A stretch of DNA of 64,000 nucleotides from Candidatus Accumulibacter propinquus (GCA_016714935.1 JADKBU010000010.1:1-64000), one strand, 5' to 3'. Positions 45,815 to 58,633 are shown, counted from the first letter of the stretch. The notes: generated from the letters alone by a model not told the origin. Translations and numbers: made by a program.

Positions 45815-46504
45815 TCAGGGTTGAAAGCGATAGCCGACGCCGGTTTCGGTGAGAATGTGCTGCGGCTGGGCGGGGTCGAGTTCCAGCTTCTGGCGCAGCC
45901 GGCCGACGTAGATGCGCAGGTAATGCCCCTGTTCGCGGTATCCCGGCCCCCACACTTCCTGCATCAGGTGACGATGGGTCAGCACCTTGCCGCGGTTGGC
46001 CAGCATCACCGCCAACAGACGATATTCGATTTGTGTCAGGTGTATCTCGGCGCCGCCCCGACTGACGACGTGACGGACAAGATCCACCTCGACATCGCCA
46101 AACTGATGCCTGGGCATGCTCTCGCCGCTGTGCCAGTGTCGTCTGAGCAGCGCCCGTACCCGCGCCAGCAATTCACCGACGCCGAAGGGTTTGCACAGGT
46201 AATCGTCGGCCCCGGCGTCGAGAGCGGCGATCTTGTCGCGTTCGGCCGAGCGCGCCGAAAGAATGAGAATCGGCAGGGGCGACCAGGTGCGCAGATCACG
46301 GATGAAGTCGATGCCGTTCATGTCGGGAAGCCCCAGATCGAGGATCACGAGGTCGGCCCTGCCGGCAGCGACGGCGTCCAGCCCGGCGCGCGCGGTGGCC
46401 GCCTGGAGCGAGGCACAGCCTTCCTTGCCCAGGGCATCGCACACGAAGCGGCGGATTTGCGGCTCGTCCTCGACGACGACCACGCACGCCTGCGTCTCGC
46501 TCAT
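45815..46504 (-). CDS. kdpE: OmpR-family response regulator KdpE
   Basis: A 229-residue regulator. Receiver: VVVEDEPQIRRFV, phosphoacceptor Asp in DLVILDLGLPDMNGIDFI, Lys in DDYLCKPFGVGELLARV. The winged-helix domain shows HLTQIEYRLLAVMLANRGKVLTHRHL and HYLRIYVGRLRQKLE, close to KdpE. The start overlaps the kinase stop by 4 bp; longer in-frame sequence upstream lies inside the kinase gene. OmpR-family regulators bind direct repeats spaced 10-11 bp, which matches the TTTAC repeats upstream of the kinase gene. Confidence 0.92.
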   Translation of the reverse strand: MSETQACVVVVEDEPQIRRFVCDALGKEGCASLQAATARAGLDAVAAGRADLVILDLGLPDMNGIDFIRDLRTWSPLPILILSARSAERDKIAALDAGADDYLCKPFGVGELLARVRALLRRHWHSGESMPRHQFGDVEVDLVRHVVSRGGAEIHLTQIEYRLLAVMLANRGKVLTHRHLMQEVWGPGYREQGHYLRIYVGRLRQKLELDPAQPQHILTETGVGYRFQP

Positions 46505-48021
46505 GCAGACACCTCCTCTTCCACTGCAGGGGGCGTGCCGAGGGGAAGCGTAAAGCGTACGCAAGCGCCTCCGGGACGGTTCTCGGCGACAATCGTCCCG
46601 CCATGCGCGATGATGATTGCCTTGCAGATGGCCAGGCCCAGGCCCGTCCCGGCGACCGCCGGCTCCTGCTCGCCCCTGGCAAACAGGTTGAAGACCTGGT
46701 CGATCCGGTCGGATGGAAAACCAGTGCCATCGTTGTCCACGGCGACTTCGAGCGCCGTCTCGCCGGCACGCGCGAATAGCCGGATGCGCGCACCCGGTGG
46801 CGAATACTTGACGGCGTTTTCGAGCAGATTGCAGAGCACGCGCTCGAGCAGCACGGCATCGAAACACACCAGCGGCAATTGCCGCGGCACCTCGATGACC
46901 AGTTGGCGGTCGGCCAGCAGGGTCGCGAGCAGGCGTGTACTCGATCCGACAATCTCTTCGAAAGCCTGCCATTCCTTGTTCAGCGTGACGTTGCCGGCCT
47001 GCAGGCGTGCCATTTCCAGCAGGTTCGAGAGCAGATGATGCATGCTGCGCGCCTGGTCGCGAATGATGCCGGCGGTCTCGGTCGCGCCCTCGGGTAGCGC
47101 TGGCTGCCTATGCACCAGCGTATCAGCGAGTCCGACCAGGGTCGTCAGCGGCGTACGCAGGTCGTGCGACAGAGACGAGAGGATTGACGTGCGCAGCCGT
47201 TCCGCGGCGACCTGCAATTCACCGCGTTGCGCCGCGTCGGCGTAGTGCAGCCGCTCCAGGGTGATCGCCAGCAGCGAGGCCACTGCTTCCAGCAGCGGCC
47301 GCTGCTGGCGCAGTTCATCGACGTCATCGCGTTGTGGCGCCAAGGCCAGCACACCGAGCACATGCGCCGGGGCAGCAAGAGGAAGAAAGACGATGGCCGC
47401 GCCCATGCCGGCCAGCGAGTCGGTCTCGACAATACTCCGGCGCTGATAGGCCGAACGCGCGAAGCTCTGCTCCAGTTCGCTCAGGTGGCGACCGCCGTAT
47501 TGCCGAAACGGGAAGACTTCGCTACCACCCTCGGCGATCAGCAAGCTGACGTCCATGTCGAGGCGGCCCAGAAAACGCCGCGCAATGTCGGTCACCTGAG
47601 CAATTGCCAGGGCGCCGCCGAGGTCGCGCGCGAGTTCGTAAAGAGCGCGTGTCTCCTGTTCCCGCGCCTGCGCCTCTTCGGTCCGCTCGGACAGCAACGC
47701 GGCCAGATGCGAAGTGATCAGCCCGACGGCCAGCATGACCGCGAAGGTCACCAGATACTGCGCATCAGCCACCGCCAGCGAAAGCTGTGGGGGAACGAAA
47801 AAGAAGTCGAACAGGGCAACCCCGAAGAAGGCCGCCATCACCGCCGGCCCGCGCCCTAGGCGGACGGCGCAGACGAACACCGTCAGCAGGAAGAGCATCA
47901 CGATATTCGCCAGATCCAGCAGTTCCCGCAGGGGCGCCGCACCGAGCGTGGTCAGAACGCACAGGGCTGCGGCCAGTAAATACCGGCCACCGCGCCGGTC
48001 GGAAGGCAATAGGGTTCTCAT
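46501..48021 (-). CDS. Short KdpD-like sensor kinase without the N-terminal KdpD/USP domain
   Basis: A 506-residue kinase. It begins directly with the four-helix DUF4118 membrane domain (YLLAAALCVLTTLGAAPLREL; FFGVALFDFFFVPPQLSLAVADAQYLVTF is the KdpD signature). A GAF-like domain (~185-270) follows, then HisKA (SILSSLSHDLRTPLTTLVGLADTL, His about 285) and HATPase (AGTGLGLAICKAIIIAHGG). E. coli KdpD has about 400 extra N-terminal residues with Walker-type and universal-stress-like domains, absent here, so K+/cyclic-di-AMP sensing through that part is missing. Start at 48021 is chosen because the first helix follows; an in-frame extension to 48153 is not supported. First gene of the kinase-kdpE-kup operon. 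Confidence 0.9.
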   Translation of the reverse strand: MRTLLPSDRRGGRYLLAAALCVLTTLGAAPLRELLDLANIVMLFLLTVFVCAVRLGRGPAVMAAFFGVALFDFFFVPPQLSLAVADAQYLVTFAVMLAVGLITSHLAALLSERTEEAQAREQETRALYELARDLGGALAIAQVTDIARRFLGRLDMDVSLLIAEGGSEVFPFRQYGGRHLSELEQSFARSAYQRRSIVETDSLAGMGAAIVFLPLAAPAHVLGVLALAPQRDDVDELRQQRPLLEAVASLLAITLERLHYADAAQRGELQVAAERLRTSILSSLSHDLRTPLTTLVGLADTLVHRQPALPEGATETAGIIRDQARSMHHLLSNLLEMARLQAGNVTLNKEWQAFEEIVGSSTRLLATLLADRQLVIEVPRQLPLVCFDAVLLERVLCNLLENAVKYSPPGARIRLFARAGETALEVAVDNDGTGFPSDRIDQVFNLFARGEQEPAVAGTGLGLAICKAIIIAHGGTIVAENRPGGACVRFTLPLGTPPAVEEEVSA

Positions 48022-48060
48022 CGCCGCAAGGCCGTGTCCAGAACAGATGACTCTAGTGTC

Positions 48061-48087
48061 GTAAATGTGCAGTAAAAATAGTGTAAA
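48061..48087 (-). promoter_or_regulatory. Three 11-bp-spaced TTTAC direct repeats (candidate KdpE box)
   Basis: On the minus strand TTTAC occurs three times with exact 11-bp periodicity (plus-strand GTAAA at 48061, 48072 and 48083). The repeats extend loosely to TTTACNNCAC in two copies. They lie 40-66 bp upstream of the KdpD-like start, in the direction of the kinase-kdpE-kup operon. Direct repeats with one helical turn spacing are the usual binding pattern of OmpR/PhoB-type regulators, so KdpE is the natural candidate. A TAGAGT hexamer follows as a possible -10. Confidence 0.6.
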
Positions 48088-48090
48088 CAT

Positions 48091-48100
48091 TGCACGTGCA
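48091..48100. promoter_or_regulatory. Perfect 10-bp palindrome TGCACGTGCA
   Basis: It lies four bases beyond the outermost TTTAC repeat in the same divergent region. It contains the CACGTG core. It could be a second regulator site for either divergent operon; no regulator is assigned. Confidence 0.35.
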
Positions 48101-48373
48101 CAGGGCACCGCCTGCACCGCGGAAACGCCCCGGCCGGCAGCCTCGCGCCCCATCCAGGCCGACCCGGAGCCCCATCGCCAGCGGCGGACATGGCGTTTTT
48201 ACCCGCCCGGGACTATCCTTCGATCTGCCGGACCCGAGCGCGTCATCCTGGGGCGGCGGTTGCCCCGACACCGGGGTGGACGACAGCCGGAGAAGGCGCG
48301 CACAACCCCACAGGGAGGACGGCCAGACCATGCACGAGCCTGTCACCTTGACATCGCCGAAAGACGACCACAC

Positions 48374-51300
48374 GTGCTCCGGGTACAGCCCGCAGCGGCG
48401 CGCAATCGCCCGCCTTACGGGCCGGGACTGACGCATTTGCCGGCGCCTGCAGCCCACCTTCGGCAGCCCAGCCTGGCGCGTTACCTGGTCGTCGGGGTGC
48501 TGTGCATAAACTTGCTGGTCACCGCTGCCGCGATGTTCTATCTCAACGGCGAACGCGCCAATGACGAGGAAAAGGCTCGGCTACTGGCCGAAAACCTTGC
48601 CCTGCTGGTCGTCCGCGACATCGAACACGAATACGAAAAGATCGACCAGAGTCTGCGCAGCATCGCCGAAGAACACGCGTATTACGCCAATCGGGGAGCG
48701 GCCGAACTGAGCGCCTGGCTGACACGCCTGCAGCGGCGCAATACCGCGTTGAACCTGCTGCGCATTACCGATGCCGAGGGGCAGGCCACTTATGCACTGG
48801 ACCGAAACGACCGGGCCGCTGATGAACGTCGCCGACCGCGCCTACTTCATCCGTCTGCGCGACGACGCGCAGGCGGGACTCCAGATTTCGCCGCCCGTGC
48901 TGGGTCGCAGCAGCGGCAAGACGGTAATCCTCCTTGCGCGACGCCTGGAAGACCCCGGCGGCCGCTTTGCGGGCGTCACCATCGCCTCGATTCCGGTGGA
49001 CTACTTCCAGGACAAGTTCGCGCGTCTCAATCTCGGGCCGCTCGACGCGATCGGGCTGCGTGCTCCGGATCTGAGCTGGATTCAGCGCCGCCCACCACTG
49101 CCCGCGCCGATGGCTCCAGGAGCGTCGACGATGACCGATCGATTTCGCGAGGGTGGTCGATGAGAACCCCGCGCACGGCGTGTTCAACACCGGCCCGGAC
49201 AGCCTCGACGGCGTCGATCGCAAGTACGCCTACCGGCGGAGTACACGCTACGGCTTCTACGTCACCGCCGGCCTGGCCCGCGAGAGCTATCTGGCCGACT
49301 GGCAACGCGCGGCGCAGGCCACGGCCGCGCTGCTCGGGCTGTTCGCACTGCTCAGCGGTGGCCTGGCGCTGCTGCTGCACCGCACGTGGACGCGACAGAC
49401 CGCGCTGACGGCGGAGTTGCGGGAACGCAACGAATGGATCGTTGAAGCCGAACGCGTCGGCGGCTTCGGTCACTTTACGATCGACCCGATCACCGATCGC
49501 TGGATGGCGTCGAAATCGCTCTGTGAAATAGCCGGTGTCGGCGCAGCCCCCCCGCAGACCTGGGCGGACTGGCGCAAGGTGGTCCACCCCGAGGACCGCA
49601 GCCGTGTCGAAGCAGCCTTTCGCGACGCCCTATCCTCGCGACGGCAACGGATCATCCACGAGTACCGGATCGTTCGCCCGGTCGACGGCGCCGTGCGCTG
49701 GCTGAGCGGCGCCTGGCGCCTGGCGCCGGAAGCCAATGGCGGCATGCCGCAGGTACTCGGCACGATCCACGACATCACCGCCCGCCACGCCGCCGAGGAC
49801 GCGCTGCGGCGCAGCGAACTGCTGTTCCGCAGCCTGTTCGAGAACTCGATCATCGGCACGGCGACGACCTCACCGGAACGTCAATGGATCGAAGTCAATC
49901 AGGCCACCTGCGACATTCTCGGCTATCCGCGCGCGGAACTGCTGGGCAAAAGCTGGATGGAACTGACCCACCCGGATGACCGTGCGCGCAGCTTCTCCGG
50001 CGTCAATCGCGCCATCGCCGGCGAAATCGACGCCTATGAACTCGAGAAGCGCTACATCCGGAAGGACGGCGTGGTCATCGACGCCTACGTCGCTACACGC
50101 GTGATTCGCCGCTGCGACGGCACGATCGACTACTTCATCACCCTGATTCAGGACATCACCGCGCGCAAGAACGCCGACCGCGAGTTGCACCGCTCACGCG
50201 ATCTGCTGCAGCGCTTTCTCGACCACCTGCCGGGCACCGCCTACATCAAGGACGCGACACTGCGGGTGGTGCACGCCAACCGACGTTTTCTCGACTTGCT
50301 GAACCTCGATCCGCGACAGTCGATCGGACGCAGCAACCGGGAGATCTTTCCGGGCGAACTGGACGAGCAGATCAGCGCCGACGACCGGCGCGTGCTCGCT
50401 TCGGGACAAACCGAAGTGCTCGATGAACGCTACGGTGGCGCCATCTACGAATCGACCCGGTTCGTCATCCCGCAGGACGACGGCCCTGCCCTGCTTGGCG
50501 GCATCGCCCTCGACATTACCCGCCGCCGCCAACTCGAGGCGCGTACCCGGGCGTTGCTGGAAATCAACGAGGTCGGCGGCAGTCTGCCGGAAAGGGAATT
50601 CCTGGCGCACGGCCTTGAACTTGCGGAACGCCTCACCGGCAGCAGGATCGGCTTTCTGCATTTCGTCAACGACGACCAGGAAACGATCGAACTCGTCACC
50701 TGGACTGCCGGCGCGCTGCAGGGGTGCAAAGCCGCCTTCGACAGCCACTACCCGATCAGCCAGGCCGGGATTTGGGCCGATTGCTTCCGCCGCAAGCAGC
50801 CGGTCACTTTCAACCACTACGCCGACTACGCCGACAAACATGGCCTGCCCGACGGGCACGCAGCGCTGCAACGGCTGATCTCGGTACCGGTGATCGAGGA
50901 CGGCGCGGTGCGGATGATGATCGGCGTCGGCAACAAGCCCGACGACTACAACGACGTCGACCTGACCACCGTGCAGTTGCTCGGCAACGACCTCTGGCGC
51001 ATCGTACGCCGCGCGCGTGCCGAAGCGGCACTGGCGCGCCGCCTCGCCGAAGTCACGCAACTCAAGGAACGCCTCGAACAAGCGCACCTGCAACTGCTGC
51101 AATCGGAAAAGATGTCGGCCATCGGCCAGCTCGCGGCCGGTGTCGCGCACGAACTCAACAACCCGATCGGTTTCGTCCATTCCAATCTCGGCACGCTCCA
51201 GAAATACGTCGATGACCTGCTGGCGATCGAAGCCGCCTACGTCCGTGTCGAGCAGTTGCCGCCGTCGCACAGCGGTGCTGCCCTGGAAGATGCGCGCCGC

Positions 51301-51906
51301 CTCAAGGTGGCCTGCGACTACGAGTACATCATCGACGACCTGCCGAAGCTGATCCGCGAAAGCAAGGAAGGGCTCGAACGGGTACGCCGGATCATCCTCG
51401 ACCTCAAGGACTTTTCGCGCAGCGGCGAGAATGACTGGCAATGGGCTGACCTGCACGCCTGCCTCGACAGCACGATCAACATCGCCTGGAACGAGCTCAA
51501 GTACAAGGCCGATGTCGAGCGCCAGTACGGCGAGCTGCCGAAAGTCCGCTGCCTGCCCTCGCAACTCAACCAGGTGTTCATGAACCTGCTGGTGAACGCG
51601 GCCCAGGCAATCGAACAACGCGGGCGCATCGTCGTCCGAACCGCCAGCCTCGACGGGCAGTCGGTCTGGGTCGAGATCGAGGACAGCGGGCAGGGCTTGT
51701 CACCGGACGTGCAGAAACGGCTGTTCGAGCCGTTCTTCACCACCAAGCCGGTTGGCCAGGGCACCGGCCTGGGATTGTCGATCTCCTTCAACATCATCGA
51801 GAAACACCAAGGCCGGATTGATGTACGCTCGACCCCTGGGCACGGCACCACTTTCCGCATCACGCTGCCAGTGAACGGCAGCCAGCACAAGGAAACCAAA
51901 GCATGA
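48374..51906 (+). pseudogene. PAS/GAF sensor histidine kinase interrupted by two +1 frameshifts
   Basis: One kinase gene read in three frames. Frame A (to ~48815) has a first membrane helix (ARYLVVGVLCINLLVTAAAMF) and the start of a Cache-like sensor ending in LRITDAEGQATYALDRND. Frame B (~48815-49150) continues NVADRAYFIRLRDD and SIPVDYFQDKFA. Frame C (from ~49152) continues VDENPAHGVFNTGPDSLDG, a second helix, three PAS domains, a GAF_2 domain, HisKA (VAHELNNPIGF, His codon at 51148) and HATPase (GTGLGLSISFNII). Deleting one G in the run at 48813-48815 and one G near 49151-49156 restores a continuous, family-like protein. Sequencing error in G runs and real inactivation are both possible. 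The start (GTG 48374 proposed; a TTG near 48437 is another) is uncertain. It overlaps the next gene by 4 bp. Confidence 0.8.
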
Positions 51907-53429
51907 CCTTTCTCCGCTGGAGCGAGCACTTCGTGACTCACATCGATGGGGTCGATCGCCAGCATCAGGGACTGGTCGACCTGGTCAATGCCGCTGCGCC
52001 GGCGTTGTCGTGCGGTGATCCGAGCGCCGGCGACGCGCAGGTGCTGATCGATCGCCTTGCCGAATACGCGACGACGCATTTTCGTGAGGAAGAGCAACTG
52101 ATGCGCGACGCCGGCATCGACGGCAACTACCTCGATCACCATATGCGCAGCCATCGCAGCTTTGTCGAAGAGGTGGCCTTGATGCGCCGCCAGTTCGATA
52201 CCGACCGTCGCCTCGACGGCCCGCAGCTGCTACGCTTTCTCGCCAGTTGGCTGACCTTCCACATTCTCGTCGAAGACCAGCACCTGGCGCGTCAATTACG
52301 ACTGATTGCCGACCAGCACAGCCCGGCGGAAGCGGTCGAACTGGGTCGCGAGCGCCGCAGCGAGCCGGCACAGGCCGTGCTTACCGGGGCCTTGATCGAC
52401 CTCTTCACGGTCGTCTCGCAACGCAACCGCACCCTGGTGCAGATCAACGACAAGCTGCACGCGGCGCAGACCAGTCTCGGCAAACTCAACGCCAGTCTCG
52501 AACAACAGGTCGCCGAACGTACACACGAGTTGCAGCGCACCAACGCCGAACTGCTGCGCGAGCAGACGGCCCTGCAACAGGCGCTGGAAACCATCGAACG
52601 GACGCAGAGTCAGTTGCTGCAGTCGGAGAAGATGTCTGCCGTCGGCCAGCTGGCCGCCGGCGTCGCGCACGAGATCAACAACCCGATCGGCTTCGTCAGC
52701 TCCAACCTCGGTTCGCTCAAGCACTACGTCGGCCAGTTGCTCGACATCGTCGATGCCGACGCTCCGGCAATCGCCGCTCTGGCTGCCGACCACCCGGCGC
52801 GGCGCGCAGCCGAGCAGGCGCGTCAGGACAGCGAAATCGAATTCCTGCGCCAGGACGTTCCCGACCTGCTCAAGGAATCGGCCGAGGGTCTGGCGCGAGT
52901 ACGCAAGATCGTCGCCGACCTGCAGGATTTCTCGCACGTCGACGAAGCGGAGTGGCAGCATGCGAACCTCAACCAGGGGCTGGAAAGCACGCTCAATGTC
53001 GTCAGCGGCGACCTCAAGTACAAGGCCAGGGTCGTGCGCAATTTCGGCGATCTGCCGGCCGTGCGCTGCATCCCGGCGCAACTCGGCCAGGTGTTCATGA
53101 ACCTGCTGGTGAATGCCGGCCAGGCGATCGAAAGCACCGGCACGATTACGCTGCGCACCGGCCATGCCGACGGCTACGCCTGGATCGAGATCGAGGATAG
53201 CGGCAGTGGTATCCCGCCGGAGGTGCAGAGGCGGATCTTCGAACCTTTCTTTACCACCAAACCGGTGGGCAAGGGCACCGGGCTCGGCCTGTCGATCTCC
53301 TGGGAGATCGTCCAGCGTCACGGCGGCACGATCAGCGTCGACAGCGAAGCGGGCCGCGGCACCTGCTTCCGCGTTCGTCTGCCGATCGCCGGCCCAAGCC
53401 TCGCGGGCGGCAAGAGCAGCGCGCCATGA
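51903..53429 (+). CDS. Hemerythrin-domain histidine kinase
   Basis: A 508-residue soluble protein. Residues 1-~135 are a bacteriohemerythrin: IDGVDRQHQGLVDLV with His21, HFREEEQLM, YLDHHMRSHRSF and FHILVEDQHL supply the di-iron ligands, suggesting O2 or NO sensing. A coiled-coil linker (~175-235) leads to HisKA (VAHEINNPIGFVSSNLGSL, His256) and HATPase (KGTGLGLSISWEIVQRHGG). The kinase core closely resembles that of the preceding gene (both share SEKMSA-GQLAAGVAHE-NNPIGF), suggesting duplication. ATGA overlaps join it to both neighbours. Confidence 0.92.
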   Translation: MTFLRWSEHFVTHIDGVDRQHQGLVDLVNAAAPALSCGDPSAGDAQVLIDRLAEYATTHFREEEQLMRDAGIDGNYLDHHMRSHRSFVEEVALMRRQFDTDRRLDGPQLLRFLASWLTFHILVEDQHLARQLRLIADQHSPAEAVELGRERRSEPAQAVLTGALIDLFTVVSQRNRTLVQINDKLHAAQTSLGKLNASLEQQVAERTHELQRTNAELLREQTALQQALETIERTQSQLLQSEKMSAVGQLAAGVAHEINNPIGFVSSNLGSLKHYVGQLLDIVDADAPAIAALAADHPARRAAEQARQDSEIEFLRQDVPDLLKESAEGLARVRKIVADLQDFSHVDEAEWQHANLNQGLESTLNVVSGDLKYKARVVRNFGDLPAVRCIPAQLGQVFMNLLVNAGQAIESTGTITLRTGHADGYAWIEIEDSGSGIPPEVQRRIFEPFFTTKPVGKGTGLGLSISWEIVQRHGGTISVDSEAGRGTCFRVRLPIAGPSLAGGKSSAP

Positions 53430-55912
53430 GCCAGAGAACGCAGGCCTCGATCTACGATGCACTGGGCTGCATCGTCATTCGGCTGGATGCGCAACTCAAG
53501 GTCTGGTACGTCAATTCCTTCGGCCTCCGCCTGCTCGGCTACAGCCGCCTCGGTCAGGTCTTCCAGCGCTCGATGCCCAGCCTGGTCGACAGGGACTCCG
53601 CGCAGGCCACCGAGTTTCTGGCGCAACTCGAAGACATCGGCGCCCACGGCGTCGTTCGCCAGATCGAATCGCCGCTGCGCACGGCCGCCGGTCGCCGGCT
53701 GTGGGTCTCGTGGACCATCGAGCACCGCGCCGACACCGACATGCTGCTGGCGCCGATCTTCCTGGTCGGTGCCGACATCACCCGCCTGCACGAGAGCATC
53801 GAGTCTTCGCAACTGTTCCGCGACATTGCCCAGAGCAACCCGCTCGGCATCGTCATCACCGACGCCGACCTGAGCATCCGTTTCGCCAACCCGGCGGCGC
53901 TGGCGATGAGCGGCTATGCGGCCGAAGAGGTGATCGGCAACCAGCCGCGGATGTTCCGTTCCGGGTTGACGCCCGACGATACCTATCGCGCGATGTGGGC
54001 CGCACTCAACAGCGGCACCGGCTGGAGCGGCGAGTTCATCAACCGCCACAAGGACGGCAGTACCTACGTCGAGAAGATCCAGATCTCGCCGATCCCGGAT
54101 CGGGAAGGCGTGATTCGTTTCTATTTTTCGATCGCCGAGGACCAGTCACGGCAGCGCGAGTTCGAGCAGCGCCTGGCGACACTGACCAGCACCGACTTGC
54201 TCACCGGCCTGCCCAACCGCGCCGGCTTTCTCGACCTCGCCGCGCTGTCAATGCGCAGCGCCGCTCAGAGTGGACACGGACTGGCGGTCGTCGACCTCGA
54301 CATCGATGACTTCGAAGCCGTCAACCGCCGGCTCGGGTCGGACCTCGCCGACCGCCTGCTGATCGAACTCGGCAGGCGCCTCACCGACAGCGTGCGCGAA
54401 ACGGACGTCGTTGCCCGCCTCGGCAGCGACGAGTTCGGTCTGCTGCTGGCGATCCCCGAAGCACCCTCGGCAAGCGATTTGACCGAGGTTTCCAACCGCC
54501 TGCTGACCGCGATTCGCCCACCGTTCGCTCTCGGTCAACAGGCGATCGAGGTTACGGCGTCAATCGGCATCGCCTGTGCCCCAGCCGACGGCAGCGACAT
54601 CGGCGAGTTGCTGACGCTGGCGGCCGCCGCCGCACAGACGGCCAAGCGCGGCGGCGGCGACTCGTTCATCCGTTTCGACCCGGCACTCGCCAGAGTCGAC
54701 TCCGGCCGGCACGCATTGCTTGGCGAGTTGCGCCACGCGGCCGCGCGCAATGAACTCGTCCTGCACTACCAGCCACAGCTCAGCCTGCAGACCGGCGCCA
54801 TGGTCGGCCTCGAAGCATTGGTGCGCTGGCAGCATCCGGAACACGGCCTGCTGCCGCCGGGCCGGTTCATCGCCGCCGCCGAGGAGAGCGGCCACATCGT
54901 CGGCATCGGCGAATGGGTCCTCCGCGAAGCCTGCCGGCAAATGCGCCGCTGGCTGGACGCCGGTTTCGCGCCGATCAAGGTGGCGGTCAACCTGTCGGCC
55001 CGGCAATTCCGTTTGAGCAACCTGACCCTCTCCATCAGCGAGGCGCTGGCCGGCAACGGGCTGCAGGCGCCGATGCTCGAACTCGAGATCACCGAGGGGG
55101 CGATGATGCACGATGTGGCCGCCGCCATCCGCACCAGCGAGCGTCTCAAGGAGCTCGGCGTGCGCCTCTCGCTCGACGACTTCGGTACCGGCTACTCGTC
55201 GCTCGCCTATCTGTCGCGATTTCCGATCGACGTCGTCAAGATCGACCAGTCCTTCGTTCGCGACATCACCACCAACCCCAGCAACGCCGCCATTGCCCAG
55301 GCAACGATCGCCATGTCGCACAAGCTCGGCAAGATCACGCTGGCCGAAGGCATCGAAAGCGAAGAACAGATGTATTACCTGCGCCGCAACGACTGCGACG
55401 AAATGCAGGGCTACTACTTTTCGCGACCACTGCCCGCCGACGAAATTGCAACGCTGCGCGCGGGTGACTGCCGACTGCACTTCCGGGCGACCGACCATGG
55501 CGAACAACTGCCGACGGTGTTGCTGGTGGACGACGAGCCGAGCATCCTGTCGGCGCTGAACCGCCTGCTGCGGCGCGAGGGCTACCGCGTCCTGACCGCC
55601 GAGACTGGCGACGCTGCGCTGGGTATCCTGGCACGCGAAACGGTCAAGGTGATCGTCTCCGACCAGCGCATGCCGACGATGACCGGGACCGACCTGCTCG
55701 CCCGAGTCAGGACGCTGTACCCGGAAACGGTGCGCATGGTTCTGTCGGGACACTCGGAGATCCAGGCGGTCACCGACGCCATCAACCGCGGCGCGGTATA
55801 CAAATATCTCAACAAGCCCTGGGATGACGAAACCCTCAAGACTGAAGTACGCGCCGCGCTGCGCCACTGGAACGAACGTTTCGGCAACGCCAGCCAGGCC
55901 ATTCCGCGCTAG
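53426..55912 (+). CDS. PAS-PAS-GGDEF-EAL-REC cyclic-di-GMP protein
   Basis: An 828-residue protein without membrane helices. Two PAS domains (~10-120, 128-250) precede a GGDEF domain whose motif is GSDEF (RLGSDEFGLLL), so cyclase activity is uncertain. The EAL domain looks catalytically complete: GLEALVRWQHP, NLSARQF, ELEITE, LDDFGTGYSSL, KIDQSF, LAEGIESEEQ. The C-terminal receiver (~690-820) has LLVDDEPSILSALNRLL, Asp in VIVSDQRMPTMTG and LNKPWDDE, the RpfG-like variety. Expected net role: phosphorylation-controlled cyclic-di-GMP hydrolysis, presumably driven by the kinases immediately upstream. It overlaps the hemerythrin kinase by 4 bp. Confidence 0.93.
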   Translation: MSQRTQASIYDALGCIVIRLDAQLKVWYVNSFGLRLLGYSRLGQVFQRSMPSLVDRDSAQATEFLAQLEDIGAHGVVRQIESPLRTAAGRRLWVSWTIEHRADTDMLLAPIFLVGADITRLHESIESSQLFRDIAQSNPLGIVITDADLSIRFANPAALAMSGYAAEEVIGNQPRMFRSGLTPDDTYRAMWAALNSGTGWSGEFINRHKDGSTYVEKIQISPIPDREGVIRFYFSIAEDQSRQREFEQRLATLTSTDLLTGLPNRAGFLDLAALSMRSAAQSGHGLAVVDLDIDDFEAVNRRLGSDLADRLLIELGRRLTDSVRETDVVARLGSDEFGLLLAIPEAPSASDLTEVSNRLLTAIRPPFALGQQAIEVTASIGIACAPADGSDIGELLTLAAAAAQTAKRGGGDSFIRFDPALARVDSGRHALLGELRHAAARNELVLHYQPQLSLQTGAMVGLEALVRWQHPEHGLLPPGRFIAAAEESGHIVGIGEWVLREACRQMRRWLDAGFAPIKVAVNLSARQFRLSNLTLSISEALAGNGLQAPMLELEITEGAMMHDVAAAIRTSERLKELGVRLSLDDFGTGYSSLAYLSRFPIDVVKIDQSFVRDITTNPSNAAIAQATIAMSHKLGKITLAEGIESEEQMYYLRRNDCDEMQGYYFSRPLPADEIATLRAGDCRLHFRATDHGEQLPTVLLVDDEPSILSALNRLLRREGYRVLTAETGDAALGILARETVKVIVSDQRMPTMTGTDLLARVRTLYPETVRMVLSGHSEIQAVTDAINRGAVYKYLNKPWDDETLKTEVRAALRHWNERFGNASQAIPR

Positions 55913-55987
55913 AATTGCTGTCCACGGCGATGGATCGGCAACGCTGATGCCCTTTCGCAGCCCGCCAATGAACACCGGAGCAGACCC

Positions 55988-58629
<2,642 letters not shown>

Positions 58630-58633
<4 letters not shown>

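Larger units (their letters stand above)
48022..48373. other. 352-bp divergent intergenic region
   Basis: The stretch between the KdpD-like gene and the large signalling operon contains three GTAAA repeats, the TGCACGTGCA palindrome, and then GC-rich DNA. Reading frames through its right half (for example 48090-48431) are open but show no domain, no good ribosome-binding site and no hydrophobic pattern. The extent depends on the uncertain start of the downstream kinase. Confidence 0.5.

Noticed and set aside
48090..48431. Possible 113-codon gene before the large kinase
   Set aside because: Arg/Pro-rich translation without pattern; overlaps the probable start region of the kinase in another frame.
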